A stretch of 64,000 nucleotides of DNA, from the NCBI GenBank assembly GCA_015232355.1, contig JADFZW010000014.1, positions 62,001 to 126,000 on the forward strand. Reading direction: 5' to 3'. This DNA comes from Oligoflexia bacterium (GTDB lineage: Bacteria > Bdellovibrionota > Bacteriovoracia > Bacteriovoracales > Bacteriovoracaceae). Both the position numbers and the translations under genes were made by a program. Below the pieces are notes generated by a model that saw nothing but the letters and a program-made list of their open reading frames with translations, was not told the origin of the DNA and ran no database searches. Each line of letters opens with the position of its first letter. Position 1 is the stretch's first letter. Shown in pieces: positions 1 to 8,403 of the stretch.

Positions 1-1
1 C

Positions 2-979
2 CCTGATGCCTTTAAAGTTGTGCAACCAATATTTTGCATCTCAAGTTGCTATACTCCCGATCAAAAAATACTCTTTGCTAGCAACAAAAATATTTCTATT
101 ATCGATGCATATAACTCCAATTTTCCAACAGTAATGGTAGCAAAAGACTCTTCCACTATTGGTAATATTTTATTAGAAGAGATCCCAATTAAATTTTTCA
201 CCAAAGAAGCAATCGATACCAATAATCAAATAATCAAATTCACCACTGAGAGTACAAAAACTATCAAAGTGACAAGCAATCATCCTCTAATCGATGGAGA
301 TGGTTATCTGAAAGAAGCAAATAACTTTAAAATTTCTGATTACCTTTTAAATGAACATGGACAGAAAGAAAAAATCATCGACATCTCTCACTTCAATCAT
401 TTTGGTAAAGTTTACAACATCCTTCCTGAGAGTAAAAACATATCAAATCACATCTTAGTTGCTGGGGGACTGCTTAGCGGCTCTGCTTACTTTCAAAATG
501 ATGGTGTGATCTATTTAAATCGAAAGTTGTTACGCGATGGCGGTCAATATGATGACATGATCCCCTCCCGAAACGAAACTTTTAGCTTAAAAAATTTATA
601 TTACAAAAATTATCTTCTTTGGAATAAGCTAACCTCAAAAGTAATTTTAACTACAGATGAATTGAATGATTATCAACAACTCTCTAATGATCCACAACTT
701 ATTAATTTTATCTTAAAAAACTTAAACATTCATTCAAACCATCAACAATTTAAAATGAGTTTAGTTGATAGTATCTTCACTCTGCTACACAATCCTCGAA
801 CAAAAACAAACAAAAACATTAAAAAGTTGATTATCGAAGAACTCACAAAACTTATAACTTTCAAGAGAGCAAACAAACATTTTCTAACATCCGATGAAAA
901 ATTTGAATTAATAGAGCTAAATCAGATCCTAAATTACAACAAAGAGAAAAAATTTATGGGAGTCATTAACTGGAAATAG
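2..979 (+). CDS. Hint-domain protein, 5' end outside window
   Basis: The frame is open to the left edge (codons P-D-A-F-K-V precede the first GTG at 20), so this is the C-terminal part of a longer protein. Counting from that GTG, residues about 10-160 look like a Hint (Hedgehog/intein) autoprocessing domain: a candidate nucleophile Cys10 (CYTPDQKILFA), the VTSNHPLIDGDGYLKEA block with the conserved T..HP, then KVYNILPES and NHILVAGGLLSGS. The usual intein His-Asn/Cys C-terminal junction is absent, so Hedgehog-type cleavage or a decayed domain is more likely than full splicing. The last 160 residues (charged, Asn/Lys-rich) have no recognised fold. The identity of the N-terminal domain that would be released lies outside the window. 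Family call is fairly firm; the function is unknown. Confidence 0.6.
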   Translation, partial: PDAFKVVQPIFCISSCYTPDQKILFASNKNISIIDAYNSNFPTVMVAKDSSTIGNILLEEIPIKFFTKEAIDTNNQIIKFTTESTKTIKVTSNHPLIDGDGYLKEANNFKISDYLLNEHGQKEKIIDISHFNHFGKVYNILPESKNISNHILVAGGLLSGSAYFQNDGVIYLNRKLLRDGGQYDDMIPSRNETFSLKNLYYKNYLLWNKLTSKVILTTDELNDYQQLSNDPQLINFILKNLNIHSNHQQFKMSLVDSIFTLLHNPRTKTNKNIKKLIIEELTKLITFKRANKHFLTSDEKFELIELNQILNYNKEKKFMGVINWK

Positions 980-1040
980 AGTCATTGAAAAAACTTCAAC
1001 CTCATCATTATTAAAAATTCTTATTTTCAACATTATTAAC

Positions 1041-1069
1041 TTGAAAAATTATCCTATCGATAGTATAAA
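1041..1069 (+). promoter_or_regulatory. Candidate sigma-70-type promoter for the thermonuclease gene
   Basis: TTGAAA at 1041-1046 and TATAAA at 1064-1069 are separated by exactly 17 bases, close to consensus, about 95 bases upstream of the thermonuclease start. Seen by eye only; AT-rich DNA gives such matches by chance. Confidence 0.4.
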
Positions 1070-1165
1070 ATAATCGCTGGACCTAGAAAATTCGCTGTAT
1101 CTTTCTACGTTTTTCTTGATTAGTAATAATAACACTTGGTTTAAAATTTCAAATAGGAGTTGAAA

Positions 1166-1876
1166 ATGAGCTTTGCAATAAAAAATCTACATCTACTTAT
1201 TATTTTTCTTGGCATCATAACAATTTTTGGCACATTAAAAACTTTTGCATTGGAAAGGCAAGAGAATCTTTCAGATCTTGATTATTTTGATGGAAAAATA
1301 GCAAAAGTTGTTGATGGTGATACAGTACATGTTCTATCAGCGGATAATGAAAAAGCAAAAATTAGAATGGCCGGCATCGATGCTCCAGAGAGTAATTTTA
1401 ACAATAGATCACAAGGAACATGTGCAAAGATGGCCGCGAATTACTTAGCACAATTATTACCAATCAACACGAAGGTAAGAGTTTATTTTAGCAACCCAAA
1501 ATATGATTCATATGGAAGAGTTTTAGGTTACGTAGTAAAGAAAAAAAGTAATCTTGATATAAATTACGAAATGGTTAGAGCAGGATATGCTACTGCTTAT
1601 TATATTTATCCAAATACAACAAACATGTTTAAGTATTTAGCGGCCATGCGGAATGCAGTCAGTAAACAAATAGGAGTTTATAATCCTTCAGCTCAGATGA
1701 ATAATTTTCCATTCGAGTTTCGTTTAATAATTGGCGATAATGATCCATCAAGATACGTTGGAAACATCGAAACTAATAAACTCTACCCTCCAAAAGAGTA
1801 TAAAAAAGTTCCATCTTACTTAAGACTATTCTTTGATAATGAAGATGATGCTTTATCTGAAGGATTTTCTAGATAG
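1166..1876 (+). CDS. Exported thermonuclease (SNase-like) family protein
   Basis: The protein has an N-terminal hydrophobic export/anchor segment (residues about 5-27), then a staphylococcal-nuclease-like domain starting at FDGKIAKVVDGDTVHV. IRMAGIDAPES holds the family Arg and Glu, and YGRVLGYV holds the second catalytic Arg, so the hydrolytic site looks intact. The product would cleave nucleic acids outside the cytoplasm with Ca2+. The C-terminal 65 residues are an extension rich in Tyr, Pro and acidic residues. ATG at 1166 is preferred over the in-frame TTG at 1160, because AGGAG at 1155-1159 lies 6 bases before the ATG and abuts the TTG. It is monocistronic, with no partner nearby. Confidence 0.8.
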   Translation: MSFAIKNLHLLIIFLGIITIFGTLKTFALERQENLSDLDYFDGKIAKVVDGDTVHVLSADNEKAKIRMAGIDAPESNFNNRSQGTCAKMAANYLAQLLPINTKVRVYFSNPKYDSYGRVLGYVVKKKSNLDINYEMVRAGYATAYYIYPNTTNMFKYLAAMRNAVSKQIGVYNPSAQMNNFPFEFRLIIGDNDPSRYVGNIETNKLYPPKEYKKVPSYLRLFFDNEDDALSEGFSR

Positions 1877-1938
1877 ATTCTTCTTAAAAAAGCAGTCCTT
1901 AACAATCTAATAATCTAAGTTCCATTTCTATACGTCAT

Positions 1939-1974
1939 ATCCGCAAAAGAGATAGTTTGACATCTTTTGCGGAT
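1939..1974. repeat. Perfect 12-bp inverted repeat (hairpin)
   Basis: ATCCGCAAAAGA (1939-1950) is exactly complementary to 1963-1974, with a 12-base loop. It lies 63 bases after the thermonuclease stop and 48 bases before the ATPase start. No T-run follows on the plus strand, so it is not a classical terminator; an operator for the ATPase gene is equally possible. Confidence 0.45.
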
Positions 1975-2021
1975 AACTAACTAAATAAATAACAACACAA
2001 CAAAAAACAGGAATTACAAAT

Positions 2022-3434
2022 ATGGCCAAATTTATTGGTAGAGATCAAGAACTACTGCATTTAGAACATTCATATGATAGCGAGGATTCACACTTAGGAG
2101 TAATATTTGGTCGACGACGTATCGGTAAAACCTGTTTGCTTGAGAAATTTGTTTCAAAAAAAAGAGACTCTCTTTTTTTTGAAGCTTTAGAAGATGTCTC
2201 AAATGAACAACAATTAAATCATCTTCAAATGAGTCTATTGGAACAAACCAAAGATCTTGCTTTGAGCAGATTTAAATTACAGACATGGGATCAATTTTTT
2301 TTATATCTCACAGACTTCCTGCAAAAATCTCCCAAAACAAAGAAAATAATTATCTTTGATGAATTACAGTGGTTAGCACAAGGTAAAGCTCAACTTATAA
2401 GCAAAATAAAATTTTATTGGGACAAACAATGGAAACAACATAATGTAATGTTGGTATTATGTCGTTCACTAGCATCCTTTATGGTAGCAAATGTTATTCG
2501 CTCTAAAGCACTCTATGGACGAATTGATTTTCAATTAAACTTACACCCATTAAATCCACAAGAATCTTATAAATTACTTAATTCCAATCGAAGTTTAAAA
2601 GAGGCATTACTATATCAACTAATCATTGGTGGTATCCCAAAATACTATGAATGGATTGATAGAAAAAAATCTTTAGAATGGAATATAAATCAAATCTCAT
2701 TCATGAGAGATGGAGTATTGCTAAAGGATTTTGAAAAAACATTTTATAAGCAATTTAAAAAAAGTACCTTATATCCTAAAATTGTTGAAGTGTTGTTTCA
2801 AGGTCCAAAAACATTACAAGAAATTTCCAAAAAACTCAAAGTTACTTCCGGTGGTGGACTTAAATCATATCTTGAAAATCTAGCACTCGCCAGAATCATT
2901 CGAGAAGAAGTCTCCATAGGAAAAAACATTAATAGCAAACAAAAGCGCTATCAATTGGTTGATGAATATCTGTGCTTTTATAAAAAATTCATCGATCCCT
3001 ATCAGAGTGAAATTTCATTAAATAACTCTCGAGATCTTTACTCAAAAGTAGTGGAACACCAATGGACTTCATGGACGGGATTAGCATTCAAACGTTTTTG
3101 CATTAATAATGGTGAGTATTTTGCACAAAAATTAGGAATAAAAGATAGATTAATTAAATTTGGCCCATATTATAGCTCTAAAGAGCGTGTACAAATTGAT
3201 TTGATTTTTGAGTGTGATAGGAACGTGTTTATTATTTGTGAAATGAAGTTGTTAAATAAAGAGGTTGATCCATCAATTATTCCAATAATGGAAGCAAAGA
3301 AAGCAAAGCTACAAGAAAAATTCAAAGATTATTCTTTAGAAACTGCTCTCATTGCACCTTTTGGATTATCAAAGTCGTTAAGGGCCACAAAGTATTTTAA
3401 CTACACTCTTGAACTTAAAGATATTCTCCTATGA
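2022..3434 (+). CDS. Archaeal-type ATPase with DUF234 C-terminal domain
   Basis: The N-terminus (FIGRDQELLHLE) and Walker A GRRRIGKT with Walker B IIIFDE match the AAA/STAND-like archaeal ATPase family (PF01637). A winged-helix segment follows near residues 265-300 (LQEISKKLKVTSGGGLKSYL). The C-terminal 100 residues resemble DUF234, with a PD-(D/E)xK-like strand pattern (QIDLIFE...FIICEMK). Members are common stand-alone genes in archaea and anaerobes; substrate and role are unknown. An AGGA Shine-Dalgarno precedes the ATG. The 3' end overlaps the convergent membrane-protein gene by 6 bases. No toxin, restriction or transport partner is adjacent. Confidence 0.8.
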   Translation: MAKFIGRDQELLHLEHSYDSEDSHLGVIFGRRRIGKTCLLEKFVSKKRDSLFFEALEDVSNEQQLNHLQMSLLEQTKDLALSRFKLQTWDQFFLYLTDFLQKSPKTKKIIIFDELQWLAQGKAQLISKIKFYWDKQWKQHNVMLVLCRSLASFMVANVIRSKALYGRIDFQLNLHPLNPQESYKLLNSNRSLKEALLYQLIIGGIPKYYEWIDRKKSLEWNINQISFMRDGVLLKDFEKTFYKQFKKSTLYPKIVEVLFQGPKTLQEISKKLKVTSGGGLKSYLENLALARIIREEVSIGKNINSKQKRYQLVDEYLCFYKKFIDPYQSEISLNNSRDLYSKVVEHQWTSWTGLAFKRFCINNGEYFAQKLGIKDRLIKFGPYYSSKERVQIDLIFECDRNVFIICEMKLLNKEVDPSIIPIMEAKKAKLQEKFKDYSLETALIAPFGLSKSLRATKYFNYTLELKDILL

Positions 3435-4817
3435 CGGTAGTTGTGATGGTAGTGGCAATGGCAACAGGGCCAATATAAATGAAGTGACTAAAATAATTAC
3501 ATAACAAAAAAATATCTTCTGTAATAATTTTGATTTTTCTAGCACTCTCTGCATTTCTACAAATCCAAAAATAATAAATGTTAGTATGGAAGGCATTACT
3601 AAACGAGGTAACCAATATCCATGTCGATAGGCAGTTGCTATAAATGGAAGTGAACAAAAAATTGGAGCAAAAAAGGCCAGCGCTAACCAAAACAAGATAT
3701 CATGATCTAATAGTTGATAGTTTTTTCCATTTCCATTTTTAACTATCATACGAATAGAATGAAGTATCGATCGTAAAGTTCCAACTAATGCAAAAATACT
3801 TATGGGAATAGCAAAAATAAATGCTAATTGGTTTGCAATGGACGCAATCTCTCCGCGCTTTTTACTAAAAAATTTTTGTTCTCTTTTGAAACTTAGTCTC
3901 GGAATATTATCTTTTGGTAGTTGTTGAAAAATATTCATAGTATCAGTAAATGTTGAGATATGAAGTAATGCCGGATAACTATACTTATGCTCTAACCACA
4001 ATTCATCTTTAAAGTATTGAGGTGCTTTAAATAACTCTATATCAGCTTGCTTAAAGAAAAATATCTCTCTTAAACTCATAGGGTGAGGTTTTTCATCAAG
4101 ACTATTCTTCATTAAATGTACATCATAACTTTTATACTTGATATTCTTTTTTAAAAGATACAACCCTAAAGAAGTTGGAAGAAGTGAAATTAATATTGTT
4201 GCGATAAAAATTTGTTTTTTATAATCTGGATTATTGTTATTTAATAAAATAAAAATAATCAGTAAACAACAAACAGGCACAAGAAAAGCAAAGGTGTATT
4301 TCGAAAAAACTGCAATCGTTAACGTCAAACCAATACTTAAAAATATTTTTATATTATATTTATTCTTCATATCTGTTAATTTCATTATCAACAAAACTAG
4401 AATAAAAAATGGAGTGACTGTTAGAGCATCGGATGAATAGACTACTGAATGAATAACTCGAAATGGAATAAATATTAATAGTAATGTAAAAAAAGTGGCA
4501 TAAGATGGTTTGATTTTCAAACGAATTAGAATATTCCATAAAATTGGAATAGAGATCATATTAAATATGGCGAGGACAAATGAGCTTATTTCAACATGAA
4601 ATATGCTACTAATCCATTTCTGGATATATAACGACATAATATAGAGTAGTGGTGGATTAGTTCCACTCCAATCAAATTTTGAAGTCACTGCAAGAAACAA
4701 AATTCTCTCTACATGAGCACGATAATCTTGTCCCATATAACCATAATTTATTATGGCCCAACAAATAAGGAGTAGATGAATAAAGAGTGCTAAAATTATA
4801 ATTCGATTTAATCGCAT
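3429..4817 (-). CDS. Multi-spanning GT-C-type membrane glycosyltransferase
   Basis: About ten hydrophobic segments, with an acidic first outer loop (GYMGQDYRAHVERI) and the NPPLLYIMS pattern typical of GT39/ArnT-like GT-C enzymes, which take sugar from a polyprenyl-phosphate donor on the outer side of the inner membrane. It is the last gene of a five-gene minus-strand operon (26-base gap to the YfhO-like gene). The C-terminus ends in a short Leu-Pro tract (LPLPLPSQLPS) encoded by a simple DNA repeat and overlaps the ATPase gene tail by 6 bases. Donor and acceptor cannot be told from sequence. Confidence 0.6.
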   Translation of the reverse strand: MRLNRIIILALFIHLLLICWAIINYGYMGQDYRAHVERILFLAVTSKFDWSGTNPPLLYIMSLYIQKWISSIFHVEISSFVLAIFNMISIPILWNILIRLKIKPSYATFFTLLLIFIPFRVIHSVVYSSDALTVTPFFILVLLIMKLTDMKNKYNIKIFLSIGLTLTIAVFSKYTFAFLVPVCCLLIIFILLNNNNPDYKKQIFIATILISLLPTSLGLYLLKKNIKYKSYDVHLMKNSLDEKPHPMSLREIFFFKQADIELFKAPQYFKDELWLEHKYSYPALLHISTFTDTMNIFQQLPKDNIPRLSFKREQKFFSKKRGEIASIANQLAFIFAIPISIFALVGTLRSILHSIRMIVKNGNGKNYQLLDHDILFWLALAFFAPIFCSLPFIATAYRHGYWLPRLVMPSILTFIIFGFVEMQRVLEKSKLLQKIFFCYVIILVTSFILALLPLPLPSQLPS

Positions 4818-4843
4818 ACTGATTTCTATTTGTTATTTATTTG

Positions 4844-7048
4844 CTATAAAATTGAAATAATCGGCAATAGACAAGATTTAGATAGCGAAACATCATTTAA
4901 CCCATAAAGATCTCTGTCTGAAAGCGAACTGTTATTATAGGACCCATAGATATAAAATGATAAAATTAAAAATGCTACCGCCGATAATGTAATAACAAGA
5001 TATTTTTTCTTTTTTAAGTAACAGCAAAAAATAATCAAAGCAAAGATACTAAAGAGAGTAAAAAATCCAGTTACTACATATTTCCATGGACGAAATTGCA
5101 TTTCAATAATATGTTCACCAGCTGAAGAAAAATTAAATTTAAAAAAATTATCATAGGGTTCATCTAATTTTTTATAGGGAATATTTGATTTCCACTTTTT
5201 ATGATATCCCATAAGATATATCAACTCTCCGGCAGAGGTAGTATTTAATTTAATCTTAAGATGATTTGCTCCCATACTTAACAACTGTGCACAGGCATTT
5301 TTATTTTCATTTTCACTTTCATTGGAATTTACTTTCACTGGAATCCAAAGCATGCGGGTAGAGGGAAATTTTAAATCACCTTGGCCGTCGGCATTCATTA
5401 AACGTAAATATGTATCTCGATATGTGAAGAGATGACCCTCTTGAACAATTCCTACTCCTGACAAAGTTCTGTTACGATTTTTATATTGCTCTAAAATTCC
5501 AAAAGGAAATGCCTCAGAGATCGATACACCTTTTTTAATTAATGAAATATTGGTGTCGGTCCATGTAGCATAACGAGCAAATTGAGAAACAAATAATATA
5601 ACAAGAAGAAGTAACAGAAAAGATTTGTAGATAAATTTACTTACCCAAAGATAACAAATAATAAAAAACAAACTAAGAAACAATAGATAATAATAATAAC
5701 TATTAAATTTTGAAGTAGTAGTTAGTTTCGTTACAGCATCTAAAACATAGAGTCCCTCTGTTTGCTGTAAAATATTTGTGTGTAAAAAATATAAACCTAC
5801 AGATGAAAATATAAATATTAGAGAATAGATTATTAATAATTTATAATTTTTCTTTCTTAAATCCTCGAAGTAATCAATTGCTATCCCTGTAAAAAAAGCA
5901 ATCGGAATCATTGTTATCCAATTATTTCTTCCGGGAATACGAAAACCACTAAAGAAAGGAACATGTTTAAAAAAGAATTTAAAACTATAACCATTTAATC
6001 CCTTCGATAAATCTAAAATCAAGATAGCAGCAATGAACATTGCAAGCGACAAACGCCAAAAGAAACGATATTTGGAAGATCTAAAGGATACAAAGATGCC
6101 AATAATTGCAAGTAACCAAATGAGTGGAAAAAAATAAAAATTAGAATGAACATCCACGGAAAAGGGATGAAGTATCAAATTTATATATGAGATTACTCCT
6201 CCATCTGCATTCCAATTTATATCGGCACCTGCACGATTAGGCCAAAATTTTATGGCATCATAGATTCCATAGACTGCTGCTTGAGAAATAATTAGCGCGA
6301 TTAATGTCCAAAAGAGAAGGGGTAAAATATGTGATTGTGGTGAATGTGGTGAATGTGAAGAAGTTAAGAGTGTAATTGCTAAAATTATTGCAAGTAAAAG
6401 TCCTCCCATATAAGTCATATGAGGATATCCGGCCAAGATTGAGATAGCAAGTGAGAAACTAAAGTAGATTCCATAATAGATCCTCTCCCTATCAATCTTT
6501 GCAAAGGAGATCAATTTAAGTGCGGTGTAGATTATCCAAGGAACCCAGGCGATGGCCTCAATTGCACCTGTGTAGCGAATACAATCATTAAATCTCTGAT
6601 TGATTAAAAAGAGCAAACTAGCAAATGTAGCAGCGGTCACATTTATTTTAGTATACTCTCTTAAAATTTTATAAATTCCAAGTAGAGCAAATCCCATATG
6701 CAAAGCAATTTGTAAAATATGCGCCAGATGATTGTATCCAAGATAAATTAATGGTGAAACGATCCAACTGAAGGGATTATAGAATGAAAAACCATTGGTA
6801 TAAAAATGAACACCACCAAATTGATGAATGGGATCCCAGAAGGGAATATATCCTTTTAGCACCCAAAATATATCTGATTGCTTCCAAAAAAAACGATGAT
6901 CAGAAAAATCATTTGCAAACATTGCTCCCATTCCTAGGGGGGCGGGAGCAGTGAAAAAGAGCAGATAAAAAAGTGGAGTAAGAAATAAAAATATTTCCAC
7001 ATTATAATTAATAAAAAAATTTTTAAGTGCTTTAACCATCACTTTCAC
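4844..7048 (-). CDS. YfhO-family membrane protein (GT-C type)
   Basis: A 734-residue protein with roughly a dozen transmembrane segments and a large non-membrane region near residues 515-660. Its conserved features are the N-terminal DFSDHRFFWKQSD/PFWDPIHQFGG loops and the late AGEHIIEMQFRPW motif followed by a last pair of helices, as in the YfhO family (PF09586), which glycosylates surface polymers in Firmicutes. The start at 7048 is GTG; an in-frame ATG lies at 7039 and neither has a strong Shine-Dalgarno. It sits 12 bases behind the preceding gene, so it is in the same operon. A short (Asn/Ser-Glu) tract (NSNESENENKN) is encoded by a TTTCAT-like repeat. Confidence 0.65.
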   Translation of the reverse strand: MKVMVKALKNFFINYNVEIFLFLTPLFYLLFFTAPAPLGMGAMFANDFSDHRFFWKQSDIFWVLKGYIPFWDPIHQFGGVHFYTNGFSFYNPFSWIVSPLIYLGYNHLAHILQIALHMGFALLGIYKILREYTKINVTAATFASLLFLINQRFNDCIRYTGAIEAIAWVPWIIYTALKLISFAKIDRERIYYGIYFSFSLAISILAGYPHMTYMGGLLLAIILAITLLTSSHSPHSPQSHILPLLFWTLIALIISQAAVYGIYDAIKFWPNRAGADINWNADGGVISYINLILHPFSVDVHSNFYFFPLIWLLAIIGIFVSFRSSKYRFFWRLSLAMFIAAILILDLSKGLNGYSFKFFFKHVPFFSGFRIPGRNNWITMIPIAFFTGIAIDYFEDLRKKNYKLLIIYSLIFIFSSVGLYFLHTNILQQTEGLYVLDAVTKLTTTSKFNSYYYYLLFLSLFFIICYLWVSKFIYKSFLLLLLVILFVSQFARYATWTDTNISLIKKGVSISEAFPFGILEQYKNRNRTLSGVGIVQEGHLFTYRDTYLRLMNADGQGDLKFPSTRMLWIPVKVNSNESENENKNACAQLLSMGANHLKIKLNTTSAGELIYLMGYHKKWKSNIPYKKLDEPYDNFFKFNFSSAGEHIIEMQFRPWKYVVTGFFTLFSIFALIIFCCYLKKKKYLVITLSAVAFLILSFYIYGSYNNSSLSDRDLYGLNDVSLSKSCLLPIISIL

Positions 7049-7060
7049 AATTCACAGTTT

Positions 7061-8392
7061 TTACTTACAGTTTTTAAAAAAGACCATATCCCAAAATGTT
7101 AGTTTTATAACATTAAACAATCTTCCCTCGGACACTACTCTAGCAACATCAGTCTCTCTATAAAGAGGATTTTGTTCTGAGATACTTTCACTTATTCCTC
7201 TAGGAAAATTATGATAGAGTTGAAATTGCACTATCACTCCAAATATAATAAGAAGATGAGTTATAGCTTTTAAACATTTACTCTTTAAAAATGCAATCGG
7301 GATAATTAAAAAAGGAATTATCGGTACCCAAAATCTTTGTCCGATATCACTGCCACTCCACCAGGCCCACCACTTAGACATCAAAATAATATATACTAGG
7401 GAAATGTATACTGAAAAAAAGAAGAGTGCTTTATGATTTTTATATAACTTATAAATTAAGCATACACCTAAAATAACGAGAGGAGAAAAAAAGATGAAAC
7501 TCTTGCCTGGCCAAAGAAGTGAACCTAAAAAACCAATATAAAATGGAGTATCGAAATTTTCAAAGCTAGCATAGGTACTGTAGCGACCACCCCACTCACC
7601 TAACTTATAAAATATAACTACAAAGTGAAGTATAATAAAAAATATCACTGGCAAAAGAAATAAGGTAATTCGCCTAAGATTCATTTTCATTGTTGGCATT
7701 GTAAGCACAAAATAGATAATAAAAGCTGGAACAGTAATAAATGCAAATGAACGAGAAAAACCGGCGAATCCTAAAATAATTCCGGAAATAAATAGTAATG
7801 TTGAAACATGATTTTCTTTTGTATTTTTATCACATCCAAAGAAAAAGAGAGTAAAGGAAATAAAGATCAAACTTGCTTCTACTGAGTTACCTGGCCACCC
7901 ATAGGAGTAATAATTTGCTATTGTAGAAAAAAGAAATCCAAAAGTTAATAATAAATTAAAATATAGATTTGTGTAATTTGTGCAATTTAATTTTTGCAGT
8001 ATTAACCAAAAACAAATACCACTAATAAAAAAGATCAGCACACTAGTTATTTGTAATATTGTAAGAGGGAAAATATCTTTGTTATGAGTTAGCAAACGAT
8101 ATATCTTAAAGTAAATTGCAGAAAGTAGTGGTAATCCTAAACTATATTTCGAATAAATACGCCCATGAGTTCCTCGCAATTTTCGTTCCTTAGGTAACTC
8201 CTCATGATACTTGTCTAAAAAAATCTTTCCATTAAAAACCAACGACTGCATTTGAATAACTAATTCAAATGTATCACCTGATTCAAATCTAGCAGGAAGA
8301 ATGCTCGCCAATATGGTATGAAGGAAAATAATTGCCACCAATAATATAGATAATATTAATGATTTAGAAAAAAATTTTTTTTTAATTTGCAT
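7061..8392 (-). CDS. GT-C-type multi-spanning membrane protein
   Basis: The 443 residues hold about ten hydrophobic segments. The first loop (FESGDTFELVIQMQSLV, then HGRIYSKYSLGLPLL) resembles the catalytic-loop region of GT39-like mannosyltransferase-type proteins, and AWWSGSDIGQRFWVPIIP is a typical conserved late loop. It is the third gene of the operon starting at 11702, with 11-12-base gaps on both sides. Likely an inner-membrane glycosyltransferase using a lipid-linked sugar; specificity unknown. Confidence 0.55.
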   Translation of the reverse strand: MQIKKKFFSKSLILSILLVAIIFLHTILASILPARFESGDTFELVIQMQSLVFNGKIFLDKYHEELPKERKLRGTHGRIYSKYSLGLPLLSAIYFKIYRLLTHNKDIFPLTILQITSVLIFFISGICFWLILQKLNCTNYTNLYFNLLLTFGFLFSTIANYYSYGWPGNSVEASLIFISFTLFFFGCDKNTKENHVSTLLFISGIILGFAGFSRSFAFITVPAFIIYFVLTMPTMKMNLRRITLFLLPVIFFIILHFVVIFYKLGEWGGRYSTYASFENFDTPFYIGFLGSLLWPGKSFIFFSPLVILGVCLIYKLYKNHKALFFFSVYISLVYIILMSKWWAWWSGSDIGQRFWVPIIPFLIIPIAFLKSKCLKAITHLLIIFGVIVQFQLYHNFPRGISESISEQNPLYRETDVARVVSEGRLFNVIKLTFWDMVFFKNCK

Positions 8393-8403
8393 ATGGCCAC
8401 ATC

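Noticed and set aside
1..979. Splicing-competent intein
   Set aside because: The C-terminal His-Asn and following Cys/Ser/Thr are not present at the expected place, so only a Hint-like domain is claimed.
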